DNA of 64,000 nucleotides, taken from contig NZ_JBKQGY010000003.1 of assembly GCF_050487225.1 (NCBI RefSeq), forward strand, positions 496,001-560,000, read 5' to 3'. Every line of letters starts with the position of its first letter. Positions within the stretch are counted from its first letter, which is position 1. The stretch is from Paenalcaligenes sp050487225 (lineage in GTDB: Bacteria > Pseudomonadota > Gammaproteobacteria > Burkholderiales > Burkholderiaceae_B). The notes below the pieces were generated by a model that made no database searches, had not been told where the DNA came from, and saw nothing but the letters and a program-made list of their open reading frames with translations. This document shows positions 24,742 to 34,346 of the stretch, piece after piece. The position numbers were made by a program, and so were the translations under genes.

Positions 24742-25914
24742 ATGAGTATTTCAGGCCTTAATTTCTTTCTTGGCGACACCATTGAAATGCTGCAAGAGAC
24801 TGTACGGTCTTTCGCGGCTAAAGAGATCGCCCCTCGCGCTGCTGACATTGATAGGGATAACGAATTTCCCGCCGACCTCTGGCAGAAAATGGGTGATCTA
24901 GGCCTATTGGGCATCACCAGTTCTGAAGAGTACGGCGGCACCGATGCCGGTTACTTGGCCCATATTATTGTGATGGAAGAGCTTTCACGTGCCTCGGCCT
25001 CGGTAGCTCTATCATACGGCGCGCACTCTAACTTGTGTGTAAACCAAATCACTCGCCACGGCACTACTGAACAAAAAGCCAAATATCTGCCAGGTCTTAT
25101 TTCTGGTGAGCATATAGGCGCTCTGGCCATGTCAGAACCTAACGCAGGTTCTGACGTCGTGTCCATGAAGCTGCGTGCCGAGAAGAAGGGCGATAAGTTC
25201 GTACTGAACGGTAGCAAAATGTGGATCACTAACGGTGGCGATGCCGATACCTTGGTGGTGTACGCCAAAACTGATCCTGCTGCCGGCGCTAAAGGTATTA
25301 CTGCTTTTATCGTAGAAAAAAGCTTTAAAGGTTTTTCTCACGGTACGCATCTGGACAAGCTGGGCATGCGCGGCTCTAACACCTACCCACTGTTCTTTGA
25401 TGATTGCGAAATTCCCGAAGAAAACGTGCTGGGTGGTGTGGGCAATGGCGTCAAAGTGTTGATGAGCGGTTTGGACTACGAACGCGCCGTACTGTGCGGT
25501 GGCCCACTGGGCATCATGGCCGCCTGCATGGATGTGGTCGTGCCCTACATTCACGAGCGCAAACAGTTCGATCAACCTATAGGTCAGTTCCAACTGATGC
25601 AGGGCAAGATTGCTGACATGTACAGCACATGGCAAGCAAACCGTGCCTATGTCTACGCATTAGGTCGTGCCTGTGACTTAAGCAACCATAGCCGCACCCT
25701 ACGTAAAGATGCTGCAGGCGCTATTTTGTACAGCGCTGAAAAAGCCACCTGGATGGCAGGCGAAGCGATCCAAGTCTTGGGCGGTAACGGTTACATCAAC
25801 GAATTCCCTACAGGTCGCCTCTGGCGCGATGCCAAGCTGTATGAAATTGGCGCAGGCACCAGTGAAATCCGACGCATGCTGATTGGCCGCGAATTGTTTG
25901 AAGAAACCCGTTAA
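24742..25914 (+). CDS. liuA: Isovaleryl-CoA dehydrogenase
   Basis: A 390-residue FAD-dependent acyl-CoA dehydrogenase oxidising isovaleryl-CoA to 3-methylcrotonyl-CoA in leucine breakdown. Seen features are the substrate/FAD segment ALAMSEPNAGSDVVSMKLRA, WITNGGDADTLVVYAKT, and the Glu in MSGLDYERAVL (E247), placed as in isovaleryl-CoA dehydrogenases, with GGPLGIM and QLMQGKIADMYSTWQANR after it; and the C-terminal GGNGYINEFP and EIGAGTSEIRRMLIGREL. It is the first gene of the liu operon, 12 bp before liuB. The ribosome binding site is only AAAGGTG about 12 nt upstream, inside a possible leader hairpin. Confidence 0.95.
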   Translation: MSISGLNFFLGDTIEMLQETVRSFAAKEIAPRAADIDRDNEFPADLWQKMGDLGLLGITSSEEYGGTDAGYLAHIIVMEELSRASASVALSYGAHSNLCVNQITRHGTTEQKAKYLPGLISGEHIGALAMSEPNAGSDVVSMKLRAEKKGDKFVLNGSKMWITNGGDADTLVVYAKTDPAAGAKGITAFIVEKSFKGFSHGTHLDKLGMRGSNTYPLFFDDCEIPEENVLGGVGNGVKVLMSGLDYERAVLCGGPLGIMAACMDVVVPYIHERKQFDQPIGQFQLMQGKIADMYSTWQANRAYVYALGRACDLSNHSRTLRKDAAGAILYSAEKATWMAGEAIQVLGGNGYINEFPTGRLWRDAKLYEIGAGTSEIRRMLIGRELFEETR

Positions 25915-25926
25915 GAAGGGGGTTGT

Positions 25927-27534
25927 ATGACCAAACTTACCTCCACGTTGAACACCCGCTCTGACGAGTTCAAAACTAATGCTGAAACCATGCGCACGCT
26001 GGTGGATGACTTACGTGCCAAAGCCAAACTGGTGGCTGACGGTTCATCACCCAAAGCGCGTGAAAAACACTTGGCACGCAACAAGCTGCTACCGCGTGAT
26101 CGCATTGATCATCTGCTAGACAAAGGCTCGGCCTTTTTGGAAATAGGGCAGCTAGCCGCCTACGGTTTGTACGGCGACGAAGTGCCCTCTGCAGGCATTA
26201 TTGCTGGCATTGGCCGCATCCATGGCACCGAGTGCATGGTGATTGCGAATGACGCCACGGTGAAAGGGGGAACGTATTTCCCCATGACGGTGAAAAAGCA
26301 CCTACGCGCACAAGAAATTGCCGAGAAAAACCATCTGCCATGCATTTACTTGGTGGATTCTGGCGGCGCATTCTTGCCTATGCAAGATGAAGTGTTCCCC
26401 GATCGGGATCACTTTGGTCGTATTTTCTACAACCAAGCCCAAATGTCAGCCAAAGGCATTCCACAGATTGCGGTGGTCATGGGTTCGTGTACCGCTGGTG
26501 GTGCTTATGTGCCTGCGATGTCTGACGAAACCATTATCGTAAAAAATCAGGGCACCATCTTTTTGGCAGGCCCGCCGCTGGTTAAAGCGGCTACCGGTGA
26601 AGTGGTAAGCGCCGAAGATTTGGGTGGTGCTGATGTGCACACACGCATTTCTGGCGTGGCCGACCATTACGCCGAAGACGATGCGCACGCCTTATATCTC
26701 GCGCGCCGCATTGTGCAGAATTTGAATCGTCAAAAACCGCAGTCGCTAGTACTACAACCTAGCGAAGAGCCACTGTACGACCCTGAAGAAATCTACGGCA
26801 TTTTGCCTACCGATAACCGCAAACCCTACGATGTACGCGAAGTGATTGCGCGCATTGTAGATGGCTCGCGCTTTGACGAATTTAAGGCGCGCTACGGCAA
26901 CACCTTAGTCACTGGTTTTGCGCACTTATACGGCCAACCCGTAGGCATTATTGCCAACAACGGAATCTTGTTCAGTGAATCTGCACAAAAGGGTGCGCAC
27001 TTCATTGAGCTATGCGGTCAACGCAATATCCCTCTGGTGTTCCTGCAGAATATCAGCGGCTTTATGGTAGGGCGCAAATACGAAAGCGGCGGTATTGCCA
27101 AAGACGGTGCCAAGATGGTGACGGCCGTGAGTACAGTCGCTGTACCCAAAATCACCATGCTGATTGGTGGCTCGTTTGGTGCCGGTAACTACGGCATGTG
27201 CGGTCGCGCTTATGACCCACGCTTCTTGTGGATGTGGCCAAACAGCCGTATCTCGGTGATGGGCGGCGAGCAAGCAGCCAGTGTGCTGTCTACCATCCGC
27301 CGTGATCAGTTGGAAGCCAAAGGCGAGAACTGGAGCACTGACGACGAGGCGCAATTCAAAGCCCCCTTGTTGCAGCAATACGAGCACCAAGGCCACCCCT
27401 ATTATTCCAGCGCCCGCCTATGGGACGACGGCATTGTAGACCCTGCACAAAGCCGCCGTATTTTGGGGTTGTCACTCTCTGCTTCCCTAAACGCCCCCAT
27501 AGAACCCACCAAATTTGGTCTGTTCAGAATGTAA
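25927..27534 (+). CDS. liuB: 3-Methylcrotonyl-CoA carboxylase, beta (carboxyltransferase) subunit
   Basis: A 535-residue carboxyltransferase that passes CO2 from biotin to 3-methylcrotonyl-CoA. The first crotonase-like half carries YLVDSGGAFLPMQDEVFPD and GSCTAGGAYVPAMSDE; the second carries FLQNISGFMVGRKYE and GGSFGAGNYGMCGRAYDPRF. The length fits the family exactly. GAAGGGGG precedes the ATG. It works as a complex with the biotin subunit encoded by liuD two genes downstream. Confidence 0.96.
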   Translation: MTKLTSTLNTRSDEFKTNAETMRTLVDDLRAKAKLVADGSSPKAREKHLARNKLLPRDRIDHLLDKGSAFLEIGQLAAYGLYGDEVPSAGIIAGIGRIHGTECMVIANDATVKGGTYFPMTVKKHLRAQEIAEKNHLPCIYLVDSGGAFLPMQDEVFPDRDHFGRIFYNQAQMSAKGIPQIAVVMGSCTAGGAYVPAMSDETIIVKNQGTIFLAGPPLVKAATGEVVSAEDLGGADVHTRISGVADHYAEDDAHALYLARRIVQNLNRQKPQSLVLQPSEEPLYDPEEIYGILPTDNRKPYDVREVIARIVDGSRFDEFKARYGNTLVTGFAHLYGQPVGIIANNGILFSESAQKGAHFIELCGQRNIPLVFLQNISGFMVGRKYESGGIAKDGAKMVTAVSTVAVPKITMLIGGSFGAGNYGMCGRAYDPRFLWMWPNSRISVMGGEQAASVLSTIRRDQLEAKGENWSTDDEAQFKAPLLQQYEHQGHPYYSSARLWDDGIVDPAQSRRILGLSLSASLNAPIEPTKFGLFRM

Positions 27535-27557
27535 ACGCGCCACTATCAAGAGGTGTA

Positions 27558-28355
27558 ATGATGTTTAGCTTTCTTGAGATTACCCAACACGCTGGTGTCG
27601 CGACCGTCTGGATGAATAGACCGGAGCTGCACAATGCGTTTAATGCCCAGCTCATCCATGAGCTGTACACCGCTTTTCAGCAGCTAGATGGTGATGCTGA
27701 CGTACGTGCCGTGGTGTTAGCCGCCAGAGGCAAAAGCTTTTCCGCCGGTGCGGATTTGAACTGGATGAAAAGTGCCGTCAATGCCAGCCAGCAAGACAAT
27801 CACAACGATGCGTTGGCACTGTCTAACATGCTGCACACGTTGGCGACGCTACGTAAACCTACCATTGCCCGTGTACAAGGCGCGGCGATTGGTGGTGGCA
27901 TGGGCCTAGTCAGCGCTTGCGACATCTGCGTTGCCGCTGATACCGCTAAATTTGCCACGTCTGAAGTCAAACTAGGGCTGATTCCTAGCGTTATTAGCCC
28001 CTATGTAATTCGTGCAATTGGGCCTCGCCAAGCCCACCGCTATTTCCTGACAGCAGAGATGATTCCTGCTACTACCGCACTGGCGATTGGGCTTGCCCAT
28101 GAGGTAGTACCCGCCGACCAACTGGATGACAAAATCAACACGCTACTTGCTGCGCTGCAAGCTGGTGGCCCCGAGGCGCAAGCAGCGTCCAAAGTGCTGA
28201 TTCAGTCGGTGAGCTACAGACCCATAGACCAGAGCCTGCTTGAGCTCTGCGCCCGTAACATTGCTGAACTGCGTACCGGCAGCGAAGCACAGGAAGGCAT
28301 GGCTGCCTTCCTTGCCAGACGTGCGCCTCAATGGCTGCACAGCAAGGAGTCCTAA
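27558..28355 (+). CDS. liuC: Methylglutaconyl-CoA hydratase (crotonase family)
   Basis: A 265-residue enoyl-CoA hydratase-like enzyme adding water to 3-methylglutaconyl-CoA to form HMG-CoA. The crotonase motifs are clear: VTVWMNRPELHNAFNAQ-type start, AARGKSFSAGADLNWMK (first oxyanion-hole Gly region) and IARVQGAAIGGGMGLVSACD with SEVKLGLIPSVISPYV. The true start is one of two adjacent ATGs at 27558 and 27561, placed 23 bp after liuB behind AAGAGG; the longer open frame starting at 27420 overlaps liuB and is not used. The stop codon is one base before the liuD ATG. Confidence 0.93.
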   Translation: MMFSFLEITQHAGVATVWMNRPELHNAFNAQLIHELYTAFQQLDGDADVRAVVLAARGKSFSAGADLNWMKSAVNASQQDNHNDALALSNMLHTLATLRKPTIARVQGAAIGGGMGLVSACDICVAADTAKFATSEVKLGLIPSVISPYVIRAIGPRQAHRYFLTAEMIPATTALAIGLAHEVVPADQLDDKINTLLAALQAGGPEAQAASKVLIQSVSYRPIDQSLLELCARNIAELRTGSEAQEGMAAFLARRAPQWLHSKES

Positions 28356-28356
28356 T

Positions 28357-30339
28357 ATGTTCAATCGTATTCTGATTGCTAACCGTGGCGAGATTGCTTG
28401 CCGCATTATCAAAACCGCTAGACGCTTAGGCATAGAAACCGTCGCGGTTTATTCCGAAGCAGACCGCAATAGCCGTCACGTGCGCTTGGCTGACCAAGCC
28501 ATACTGATTGGCCCAGCCGCGTCAGCACAAAGCTACCTCAGCATCGAGAAGATCATCGCCGCCGCCAAAACCAGTGGCGCTGAAGCCATTCACCCTGGCT
28601 ATGGCTTTTTGTCTGAAAACACAGCATTTAGACAAGCATGCGACGATGCAGATATCGTGTTTATTGGCCCACCTACTGCGGCTATTAAAGCCATGGGTTC
28701 TAAATCCGCCGCTAAAAAACTGATGGAAACGGCCAACGTGCCGCTTACCCCCGGCTACCACGGCGATAACCAAGATGCAGATTTCCTAAAGCAGCAAGCT
28801 GACCAAATTGGCTACCCTGTACTGATTAAGGCCGCGGCAGGTGGTGGCGGCAAAGGGATGCGCTTGGTTGAGCGCACTGAAGATTTCGCGGCCTCGCTGG
28901 TATCGTGCAAACAAGAAGCCAGTGCCAGCTTTGGCGACGACTTGGTGTTAATTGAGAAATACATCACCCAGCCTCGCCACGTAGAAATACAGATTTTTGC
29001 TGACCAACACGGTAACTGTGTACACCTGTTTGAGCGTGACTGTTCCGTGCAGCGTCGTCACCAGAAAATTCTGGAAGAGGCTCCCGCCCCCGGCTTATCT
29101 GCTGAACTGCGTAACACCATGGGCGAAGCTGCTGTTAAAGCCGCACAAGCGACGGGCTATGTGGGTGCAGGTACCGTGGAATTCATCATGGGGCCAGCCG
29201 GTAACTTCTACTTTATGGAGATGAATACTCGTCTGCAAGTAGAGCACCCGGTGACAGAAATGATTACGGGCCAAGACTTGGTGGAATGGCAGTTGCGTGT
29301 CGCCGCAGGCCAACCTCTGCCGCTTAGCCAAGACCAACTGCACGTTACTGGTCACGCGATTGAAGCCCGTATTTATGCCGAGTCACCCGATAAAGATTTC
29401 ATGCCCGCAACCGGTAAATTGCTGCACTACCAACCACCAGCAAACACCCGCTATGTGCGCGTGGACAGCGGCGTGGAAGAGGGCGATGCCATTACTCCGT
29501 TCTACGACCCGATGATCGCCAAACTGATTGTCTGGGACGAAGACCGCGACAACGCCTTAGCTAGAATGCTGCAGGCCTTGAAGCACTATGAAGTGGCTGG
29601 TGTACAAACCAATATCCAGTTCTTATCGCGCTTAGTGGGCTGCCCCGCCTTTATGCAGGCCGATCTGGACACCGCCTTGATTATCCGTCAGCACGATCAC
29701 CTATTCGTGCCACCTACACCTGTACCGGATACTGCCTTTGCCGCCCTAGCCGTGAGCGAATTGCTGCGCGAGGCATCACAGCACAACGCTGAGACCTCAC
29801 CGTGGGCCATCAACGATAACTGGCGCTCGAATCTGGATGCTACTCGCTTGTTTGCCTTCCAGCACGACGACCACAACGTCACCGTGCGTGCACTCGCCAC
29901 CCCACAAGGTTGGAGTATTGACGTCAACGGACAGCGCTTTACCGCCGATGGTAATGCCTTGGGCGACCAGAAATTCCGTGTCTGCCTAGATGGGCGTTGC
30001 CAAGACCTGACCGTGGTCAGCACTGAGCATCAACGCCATGTGTTCTACGACGGCCAAAGCTGGCTGGTGCAGTGCACCCATGATTTGCCACCACAAGTGG
30101 CGCAAGAGCAAGACGACAAGGGCCTACAAGCGCCCATGCCAGGCATTGTGGTGGCGTTGCTAGCCGAAGCTGGTAGCCATGTCACCCGCAACACCCCTTT
30201 ACTCACACTGAGCGCCATGAAGATGGAATACACCATCAGCGCCCCCAGTGATGGCGTGATTCGCAAACTACTGTGCGCAGTAGGAGACCAAGTCGATGAT
30301 GGAGCAGATCTGATCGAATTCGAACCGTCAGCAGCATAA
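28357..30339 (+). CDS. liuD: 3-Methylcrotonyl-CoA carboxylase, alpha (biotin) subunit
   Basis: A 660-residue biotin carboxylase with fused biotin carrier domain. The N-terminal half begins MFNRILIANRGEIACRI and holds the ATP-grasp motif KAAAGGGGKGMR and the EMNTRLQVEHPVTE segment. A middle domain follows, then the carrier domain with biotinylation site S-A-M-K622-M. AAGGAG lies just before the ATG, and the spacing to liuC is one base. Together with LiuB it carboxylates 3-methylcrotonyl-CoA in the cytoplasm. The longer reading from 28240 overlaps liuC and lacks support. Confidence 0.96.
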   Translation: MFNRILIANRGEIACRIIKTARRLGIETVAVYSEADRNSRHVRLADQAILIGPAASAQSYLSIEKIIAAAKTSGAEAIHPGYGFLSENTAFRQACDDADIVFIGPPTAAIKAMGSKSAAKKLMETANVPLTPGYHGDNQDADFLKQQADQIGYPVLIKAAAGGGGKGMRLVERTEDFAASLVSCKQEASASFGDDLVLIEKYITQPRHVEIQIFADQHGNCVHLFERDCSVQRRHQKILEEAPAPGLSAELRNTMGEAAVKAAQATGYVGAGTVEFIMGPAGNFYFMEMNTRLQVEHPVTEMITGQDLVEWQLRVAAGQPLPLSQDQLHVTGHAIEARIYAESPDKDFMPATGKLLHYQPPANTRYVRVDSGVEEGDAITPFYDPMIAKLIVWDEDRDNALARMLQALKHYEVAGVQTNIQFLSRLVGCPAFMQADLDTALIIRQHDHLFVPPTPVPDTAFAALAVSELLREASQHNAETSPWAINDNWRSNLDATRLFAFQHDDHNVTVRALATPQGWSIDVNGQRFTADGNALGDQKFRVCLDGRCQDLTVVSTEHQRHVFYDGQSWLVQCTHDLPPQVAQEQDDKGLQAPMPGIVVALLAEAGSHVTRNTPLLTLSAMKMEYTISAPSDGVIRKLLCAVGDQVDDGADLIEFEPSAA

Positions 30340-30385
30340 CAAAACATAAGCTGAACAGGCATAAAACAACCCAGGAGACAACACC

Positions 30386-32077
30386 ATGAGTCATGTAATA
30401 GGCAGGACTGACACCCCTCTGATTACCTCAACCATAGGGCAATTCTTTGACCAAAGCTGTACCCGCTTTGCCGATAACGAAGCCATCGTCATACACCAAG
30501 ACAAGGTGAGGCTGACCTATAAAGAACTACAGGAGCAGGTCAACACACTGGCGTGTTCGCTGTTGCGCCTCGGACTGTTACCCGGTGACCGCGTGGGTAT
30601 TTGGTCACCTAACAATCTGGAATGGTTACTCATGCAGTTTGCTACCGCGAAAGCGGGGCTAATCCTGGTGAACATCAACCAAGCCTATCAACAGGCTGAG
30701 TTGGAATATGCCATCAACAAAGTAGGATGCCGTGCCTTGGTCATGGCTCCCGGTTTTAAATCCAGTAACTACCTGCAGATTTTGTCAGAGCTTAAACCTG
30801 CCTTGCAGGGCAAGCTGGATGCGCAAGATAGAGTGCCTAGCTTGGAGTTCATTGTGCGTTTGGGTTCTGAGACCACCAACGGCATGATGAACTTTGGCAG
30901 CCTGATGGTGCCACCCACCGCATCTGAACTAGAGCATTTGCACGAACTGGGCGCTACCTTTAGCCCTCGTGACCCGGTGAATATCCAGTTCACCTCGGGG
31001 ACTACCGGTGCGGCCAAGGGCGCCACGCTGTGTCATAGCAATATCTTGAACAATGGTTTCTTTGTGGGTGAAACCATTAAGCTCACCCACCATGATCGCG
31101 TGTGTATTCCGGTACCGCTGTACCACTGCTTTGGCATGGTGATGGGGAACATTGGTTGCATGACACACGGCTCGACGATGGTGTATCCGTCTGAAGCCTT
31201 TGATGCAGAAAGCGTGCTGGATGCCGTCACCCAAGAGCGCTGTACGGCCCTCTACGGTGTGCCCACCATGTTCATTGCCTTGCTAGATCACCCTCACTTC
31301 AGTCGTTCAGATTTCAGCAGTTTGCGCACCGGCATTATGGCTGGTAGCCCATGCCCTGCCGAAATCATGAAGCGTGTGATAGAAAAAATGCACATGAGTG
31401 AAGTCACCATTTGCTATGGCATGACAGAAACTTCTCCGGTGTCCTTCCAAAGCCATACCGACGCCCCCGTCGATCGTCGCGTCTCGACTGTGGGCACTAT
31501 ACATCCACATTGCGAAGTCAAAATTGTGGACTCCGACGGCCACACCGTACCACGTGGCCACACTGGCGAGCTATGCACACGCGGTTACTCCGTGATGCTG
31601 GGCTATTGGGGCGATGAAGACAAAACACTGGAAGTCATTGATGACGAAGGTTGGATGCATACCGGCGACTTGGCCACCCTTGATGAGGAAGGCTACTGCA
31701 ACATCGTTGGTCGTATCAAAGACATGATTATCCGTGGCGGCGAGAACCTGTACCCCCGCGAAATCGAAGAATTCCTGTACCGCCACCCTGAAATCAAAGA
31801 TGTGCAGGTAGTGGGTGTATCGGATCAGAAATTTGGTGAAGAACTGTGCGCGTGGGTGATCTTACAAGACAACGTTGCTACCACTGAAGACGACATACGT
31901 AACTTTTGCCGTGGGCAGATCTCACACCATAAGATTCCCCGCTACATACGCTTTGTAGACGAGTTCCCGCTGACGGTGACCGGTAAAGTGCAGAAATTCC
32001 GTATTCGCGATCATATGGAACAAGAGCTGAAGCAACCCGACGAATCCACCCCGCTACGTCGTACGGGTACGGCCTAA
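30386..32077 (+). CDS. AMP-forming acyl-CoA synthetase (FadD/ACSF2-like)
   Basis: A 563-residue member of the ANL family: ATP-binding loop FTSGTTGAAKGA, adenylation motif YGMTETSPVSF, hinge region TGDLATLDEEGYCNIVGRIKDMIIRGGENLYPREIEEF and catalytic Lys region LTVTGKVQKFRIR. It activates a carboxylic acid as the adenylate and then the CoA thioester. It follows liuD by 46 bp with AGGAG before the ATG. In related liu clusters a similar ligase accompanies leucine or isoprenoid breakdown; it may activate isovalerate, 3-methylcrotonate or acetoacetate. The exact substrate is not readable from sequence. Confidence 0.88.
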   Translation: MSHVIGRTDTPLITSTIGQFFDQSCTRFADNEAIVIHQDKVRLTYKELQEQVNTLACSLLRLGLLPGDRVGIWSPNNLEWLLMQFATAKAGLILVNINQAYQQAELEYAINKVGCRALVMAPGFKSSNYLQILSELKPALQGKLDAQDRVPSLEFIVRLGSETTNGMMNFGSLMVPPTASELEHLHELGATFSPRDPVNIQFTSGTTGAAKGATLCHSNILNNGFFVGETIKLTHHDRVCIPVPLYHCFGMVMGNIGCMTHGSTMVYPSEAFDAESVLDAVTQERCTALYGVPTMFIALLDHPHFSRSDFSSLRTGIMAGSPCPAEIMKRVIEKMHMSEVTICYGMTETSPVSFQSHTDAPVDRRVSTVGTIHPHCEVKIVDSDGHTVPRGHTGELCTRGYSVMLGYWGDEDKTLEVIDDEGWMHTGDLATLDEEGYCNIVGRIKDMIIRGGENLYPREIEEFLYRHPEIKDVQVVGVSDQKFGEELCAWVILQDNVATTEDDIRNFCRGQISHHKIPRYIRFVDEFPLTVTGKVQKFRIRDHMEQELKQPDESTPLRRTGTA

Positions 32078-32101
32078 TCCTTTACTTGTGAGCCCACCAC
32101 C

Positions 32102-32713
32102 ATGCCCTTTTATGAAATCAACGGAATACGGCCAGTTGTACACCCCACAGCCTATGTGCATCCCGATGCGGTACTCATCGGTGATGTCATCGTGGGGCCC
32201 AACTGCTATGTCGCCCCCTTAGCCAGTTTGCGAGGGGATTTTGGCCGGTTGATTTTAGAAGAAGGCAGCAACATACAAGACTGCTGTGTGATGCACGGCT
32301 TTCCGGGAGGGGACACCGTAGTAGAAACCAACGGCCATATAGGTCATGGCGCGATCTTGCACGGATGTCGTATCAAAGCGCATGCGCTGGTAGGCATGAA
32401 TGCTGTCGTTATGGATAACGCCGTGGTGGGCGAATTCAGCATCATTGCCGCCAGTGCCTTCGTCAAAACAGGCATGATTATTCCCGACAAAGTACTGGTG
32501 GCGGGTATGCCCGCCAAAGTCATGCGCGACCTGACTGAAGACGAAATGGCATGGAAACATAAGGCTACCGGTCGCTACCAACAGCTGGTGATAGAAAGCC
32601 AGCAAAGCCTACGTCCTTGCACGCCGTTGACCGAGGTAGAGGCACAGCGGCCACGCAACCCGGCCTCTGACGTGGTGCCGTTAGCGACGCACAGGGCCAA
32701 ATCCAAACCCTGA
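32102..32713 (+). CDS. Gamma-carbonic-anhydrase-like hexapeptide-repeat protein (PaaY/CaiE type)
   Basis: A 203-residue left-handed beta-helix protein with hexapeptide turns from about 15 to 150 (AYVHPDAVLIGDVIVGPNCYV, HIGHGAILHGCRIKAHALVGMNAVVMDNAVVG). Zinc-site His residues typical of the gamma-carbonic anhydrase fold (HGF, HIGHG) are present. PaaY-like proteins act as thioesterases or carbonic anhydrases; beside the acyl-CoA synthetase a housekeeping thioesterase for stalled CoA esters is a reasonable guess. The last 30 residues are low in conserved features. It starts 24 bp after the synthetase stop with no strong ribosome binding site, so it is likely co-translated. Confidence 0.82.
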   Translation: MPFYEINGIRPVVHPTAYVHPDAVLIGDVIVGPNCYVAPLASLRGDFGRLILEEGSNIQDCCVMHGFPGGDTVVETNGHIGHGAILHGCRIKAHALVGMNAVVMDNAVVGEFSIIAASAFVKTGMIIPDKVLVAGMPAKVMRDLTEDEMAWKHKATGRYQQLVIESQQSLRPCTPLTEVEAQRPRNPASDVVPLATHRAKSKP

Positions 32714-32874
32714 AATTTTCCACCGCCACGCAACGCGGTAGGCAGCCTACGGCCATGCCGCATTCCTGATCGCCTGACACTAAAACCAAGTATTCAAATT
32801 CTGCCCTGACAGCTACACAGAGAGCTGCCGGCGCAGGCTAGCGACCCTGTAACACCGTTGCACACTCAATCCAC

Positions 32875-32884
32875 GATACGTATC
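32875..32884. promoter_or_regulatory. Palindrome before the MFS gene
   Basis: GATACGTATC is a perfect 10-bp palindrome 38 bp before the start of the aromatic-acid carrier. It could be a GntR-like operator, but the regulator is not in the window. Confidence 0.3.
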
Positions 32885-32922
32885 ACAACAAACAAGTAGT
32901 CGTAGAAAAAAGGAGTAGGGAG

Positions 32923-34272
32923 ATGACACAAGCAATAAATCCCAAGGCTATAGAGCCTGGGGTGGTAAACGTATGCCCCATTATTAATGAGGCAAAATTT
33001 CAGAAGTTTCATTGGCTCACTATTTTCTGGTGTGCCTACATCATTATTTTTGATGGCTATGACCTAGCAGTACTGGGGGTAATTTTGCCTTCCATCATGA
33101 ATGAATGGAACTTGAGCGGTGCCGCTGCCGGGCTGCTCGGCAGCTACACCTTGATAGGGATGATGGTAGGAGCCTTATCCCTGAGCGCCCTGTCAGATAA
33201 GCTGGGCAAGAAAAAAGTCATCACTATTTGCGTGCTGGTTTTCAGTGTGTTTACGTTCTTATGCGCCTTTGCGACTAGCCCTACCCAGTTCGGCTGGTAT
33301 AGGTTTATTGGTGGCGTAGGGTTAGGCGGTGTGATGCCTGTCGTCACCAGCCTCACCAGCGAATACTCACCCAGACGTAGACGCAGCCTAACGGTTGGCT
33401 TGATGTTTAGTGGCTATTCCGTAGGGGGCATGTTGGCCGCCGTGCTGGGTATTTGGGTGATCCCCGCCTTTGGATGGCAAGCCATGTTTTACATTGCCAT
33501 CTTCCCTGTTCTACTTCTGCCCTTGATGCTCAGACAATTGCCGGAATCGGCGGCATACATGGTGCAAACCCAGCAATGGGAAAAGATAGGTGCGACCCTT
33601 CGCAAAGTCAGCCCAGGTTACCAATACGAAGCAGGCACGCAGTTTAGCAACCCCAACATCACCGCGAACAACAGCAAAGCACGTATAGTCATTCGCGACC
33701 TGTTCTTAGAGGGACGCACGCTGAGTACCTTGATGCTGTGGGCCATGTGTTTCATGGCGCTGTATGTGGTGTACGGCATGACCTCATGGCTACCACGCCT
33801 GATGCTGCAAGCAGGCTACCCCTTGGGTTCCAGCCTAAGCTTTTTATTCACCGTGCACTTCGGCACGATACTCGGCGCACTAAGCTGCAGTTGGCTCATG
33901 GATCACTTCAGCGGCCGTAATGTGTTGGTGGTTTATCTATTTATTGCCGCTGCAGCTATTGCTGCGCTCGGCTTTGCCACCAACAGTGTGGTGCTCTATA
34001 CCCTCTTGATCATTACTGGAGCAACCACCATTGGTACACAGATAGGTTTATACGCCTTTATTGTGCGTTTCTACCCCATGACCATGAGCTCTACCGGCAT
34101 GGGCTGGGCACTGGGAGTGGGGCGTCTGGGAGCCATCATCGGCCCCTTTGCGGTAGGCCTACTGTTTGACCTTAACCTCACTCTGCAACAAAACTTCTTT
34201 AGCTTTGCGATCCCTGCCTTGCTTGCAGCGATTTTCATGAGCTTGGTGAGCAACCGCCAAACAGCCTCGTAA
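32923..34272 (+). CDS. MFS transporter, aromatic acid:H+ symporter (AAHS) type
   Basis: A 449-residue twelve-helix carrier with the AAHS family's DGYDLAVLGVILPSIM in helix 1, where the Asp is needed for transport in PcaK/BenK relatives, and the loop motif LSDKLGKKK between helices 2 and 3. RFIGGVGLGGVMPVVTSL and FYPMTMSSTGMGWALGVGRLGAIIGP are also typical. The expected job is proton-driven uptake of an aromatic acid such as benzoate or hydroxybenzoate. Two ribosome binding sites (AGGAG, GGGAG) are close to the ATG. It is a single gene with a terminator after it; no aromatic-ring degradation genes are adjacent, so the substrate is open. Confidence 0.88.
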   Translation: MTQAINPKAIEPGVVNVCPIINEAKFQKFHWLTIFWCAYIIIFDGYDLAVLGVILPSIMNEWNLSGAAAGLLGSYTLIGMMVGALSLSALSDKLGKKKVITICVLVFSVFTFLCAFATSPTQFGWYRFIGGVGLGGVMPVVTSLTSEYSPRRRRSLTVGLMFSGYSVGGMLAAVLGIWVIPAFGWQAMFYIAIFPVLLLPLMLRQLPESAAYMVQTQQWEKIGATLRKVSPGYQYEAGTQFSNPNITANNSKARIVIRDLFLEGRTLSTLMLWAMCFMALYVVYGMTSWLPRLMLQAGYPLGSSLSFLFTVHFGTILGALSCSWLMDHFSGRNVLVVYLFIAAAAIAALGFATNSVVLYTLLIITGATTIGTQIGLYAFIVRFYPMTMSSTGMGWALGVGRLGAIIGPFAVGLLFDLNLTLQQNFFSFAIPALLAAIFMSLVSNRQTAS

Positions 34273-34294
34273 ACTGAGCTAAACCCTGTGCAAC

Positions 34295-34346
34295 GCCCCC
34301 GGAAAGTTTGGAGCAGTCTCCAATTTTCGGGGGCCAATTTTTGTGT
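34295..34346 (+). terminator. Terminator after the MFS gene
   Basis: A long hairpin with a GCCCCCG/CGGGGGC base and a TTGGAG/CTCCAA tip, with small mismatches in the middle, is followed by a TTTTTG run. It begins about 22 bp after the stop codon. Confidence 0.75.

Noticed and set aside
24711..24761. 16-codon leader frame overlapping the liuA start
   Set aside because: The AGGAG before it is only one base from the ATG, too close for initiation, and the peptide has no run of leucine codons that would suggest attenuation.
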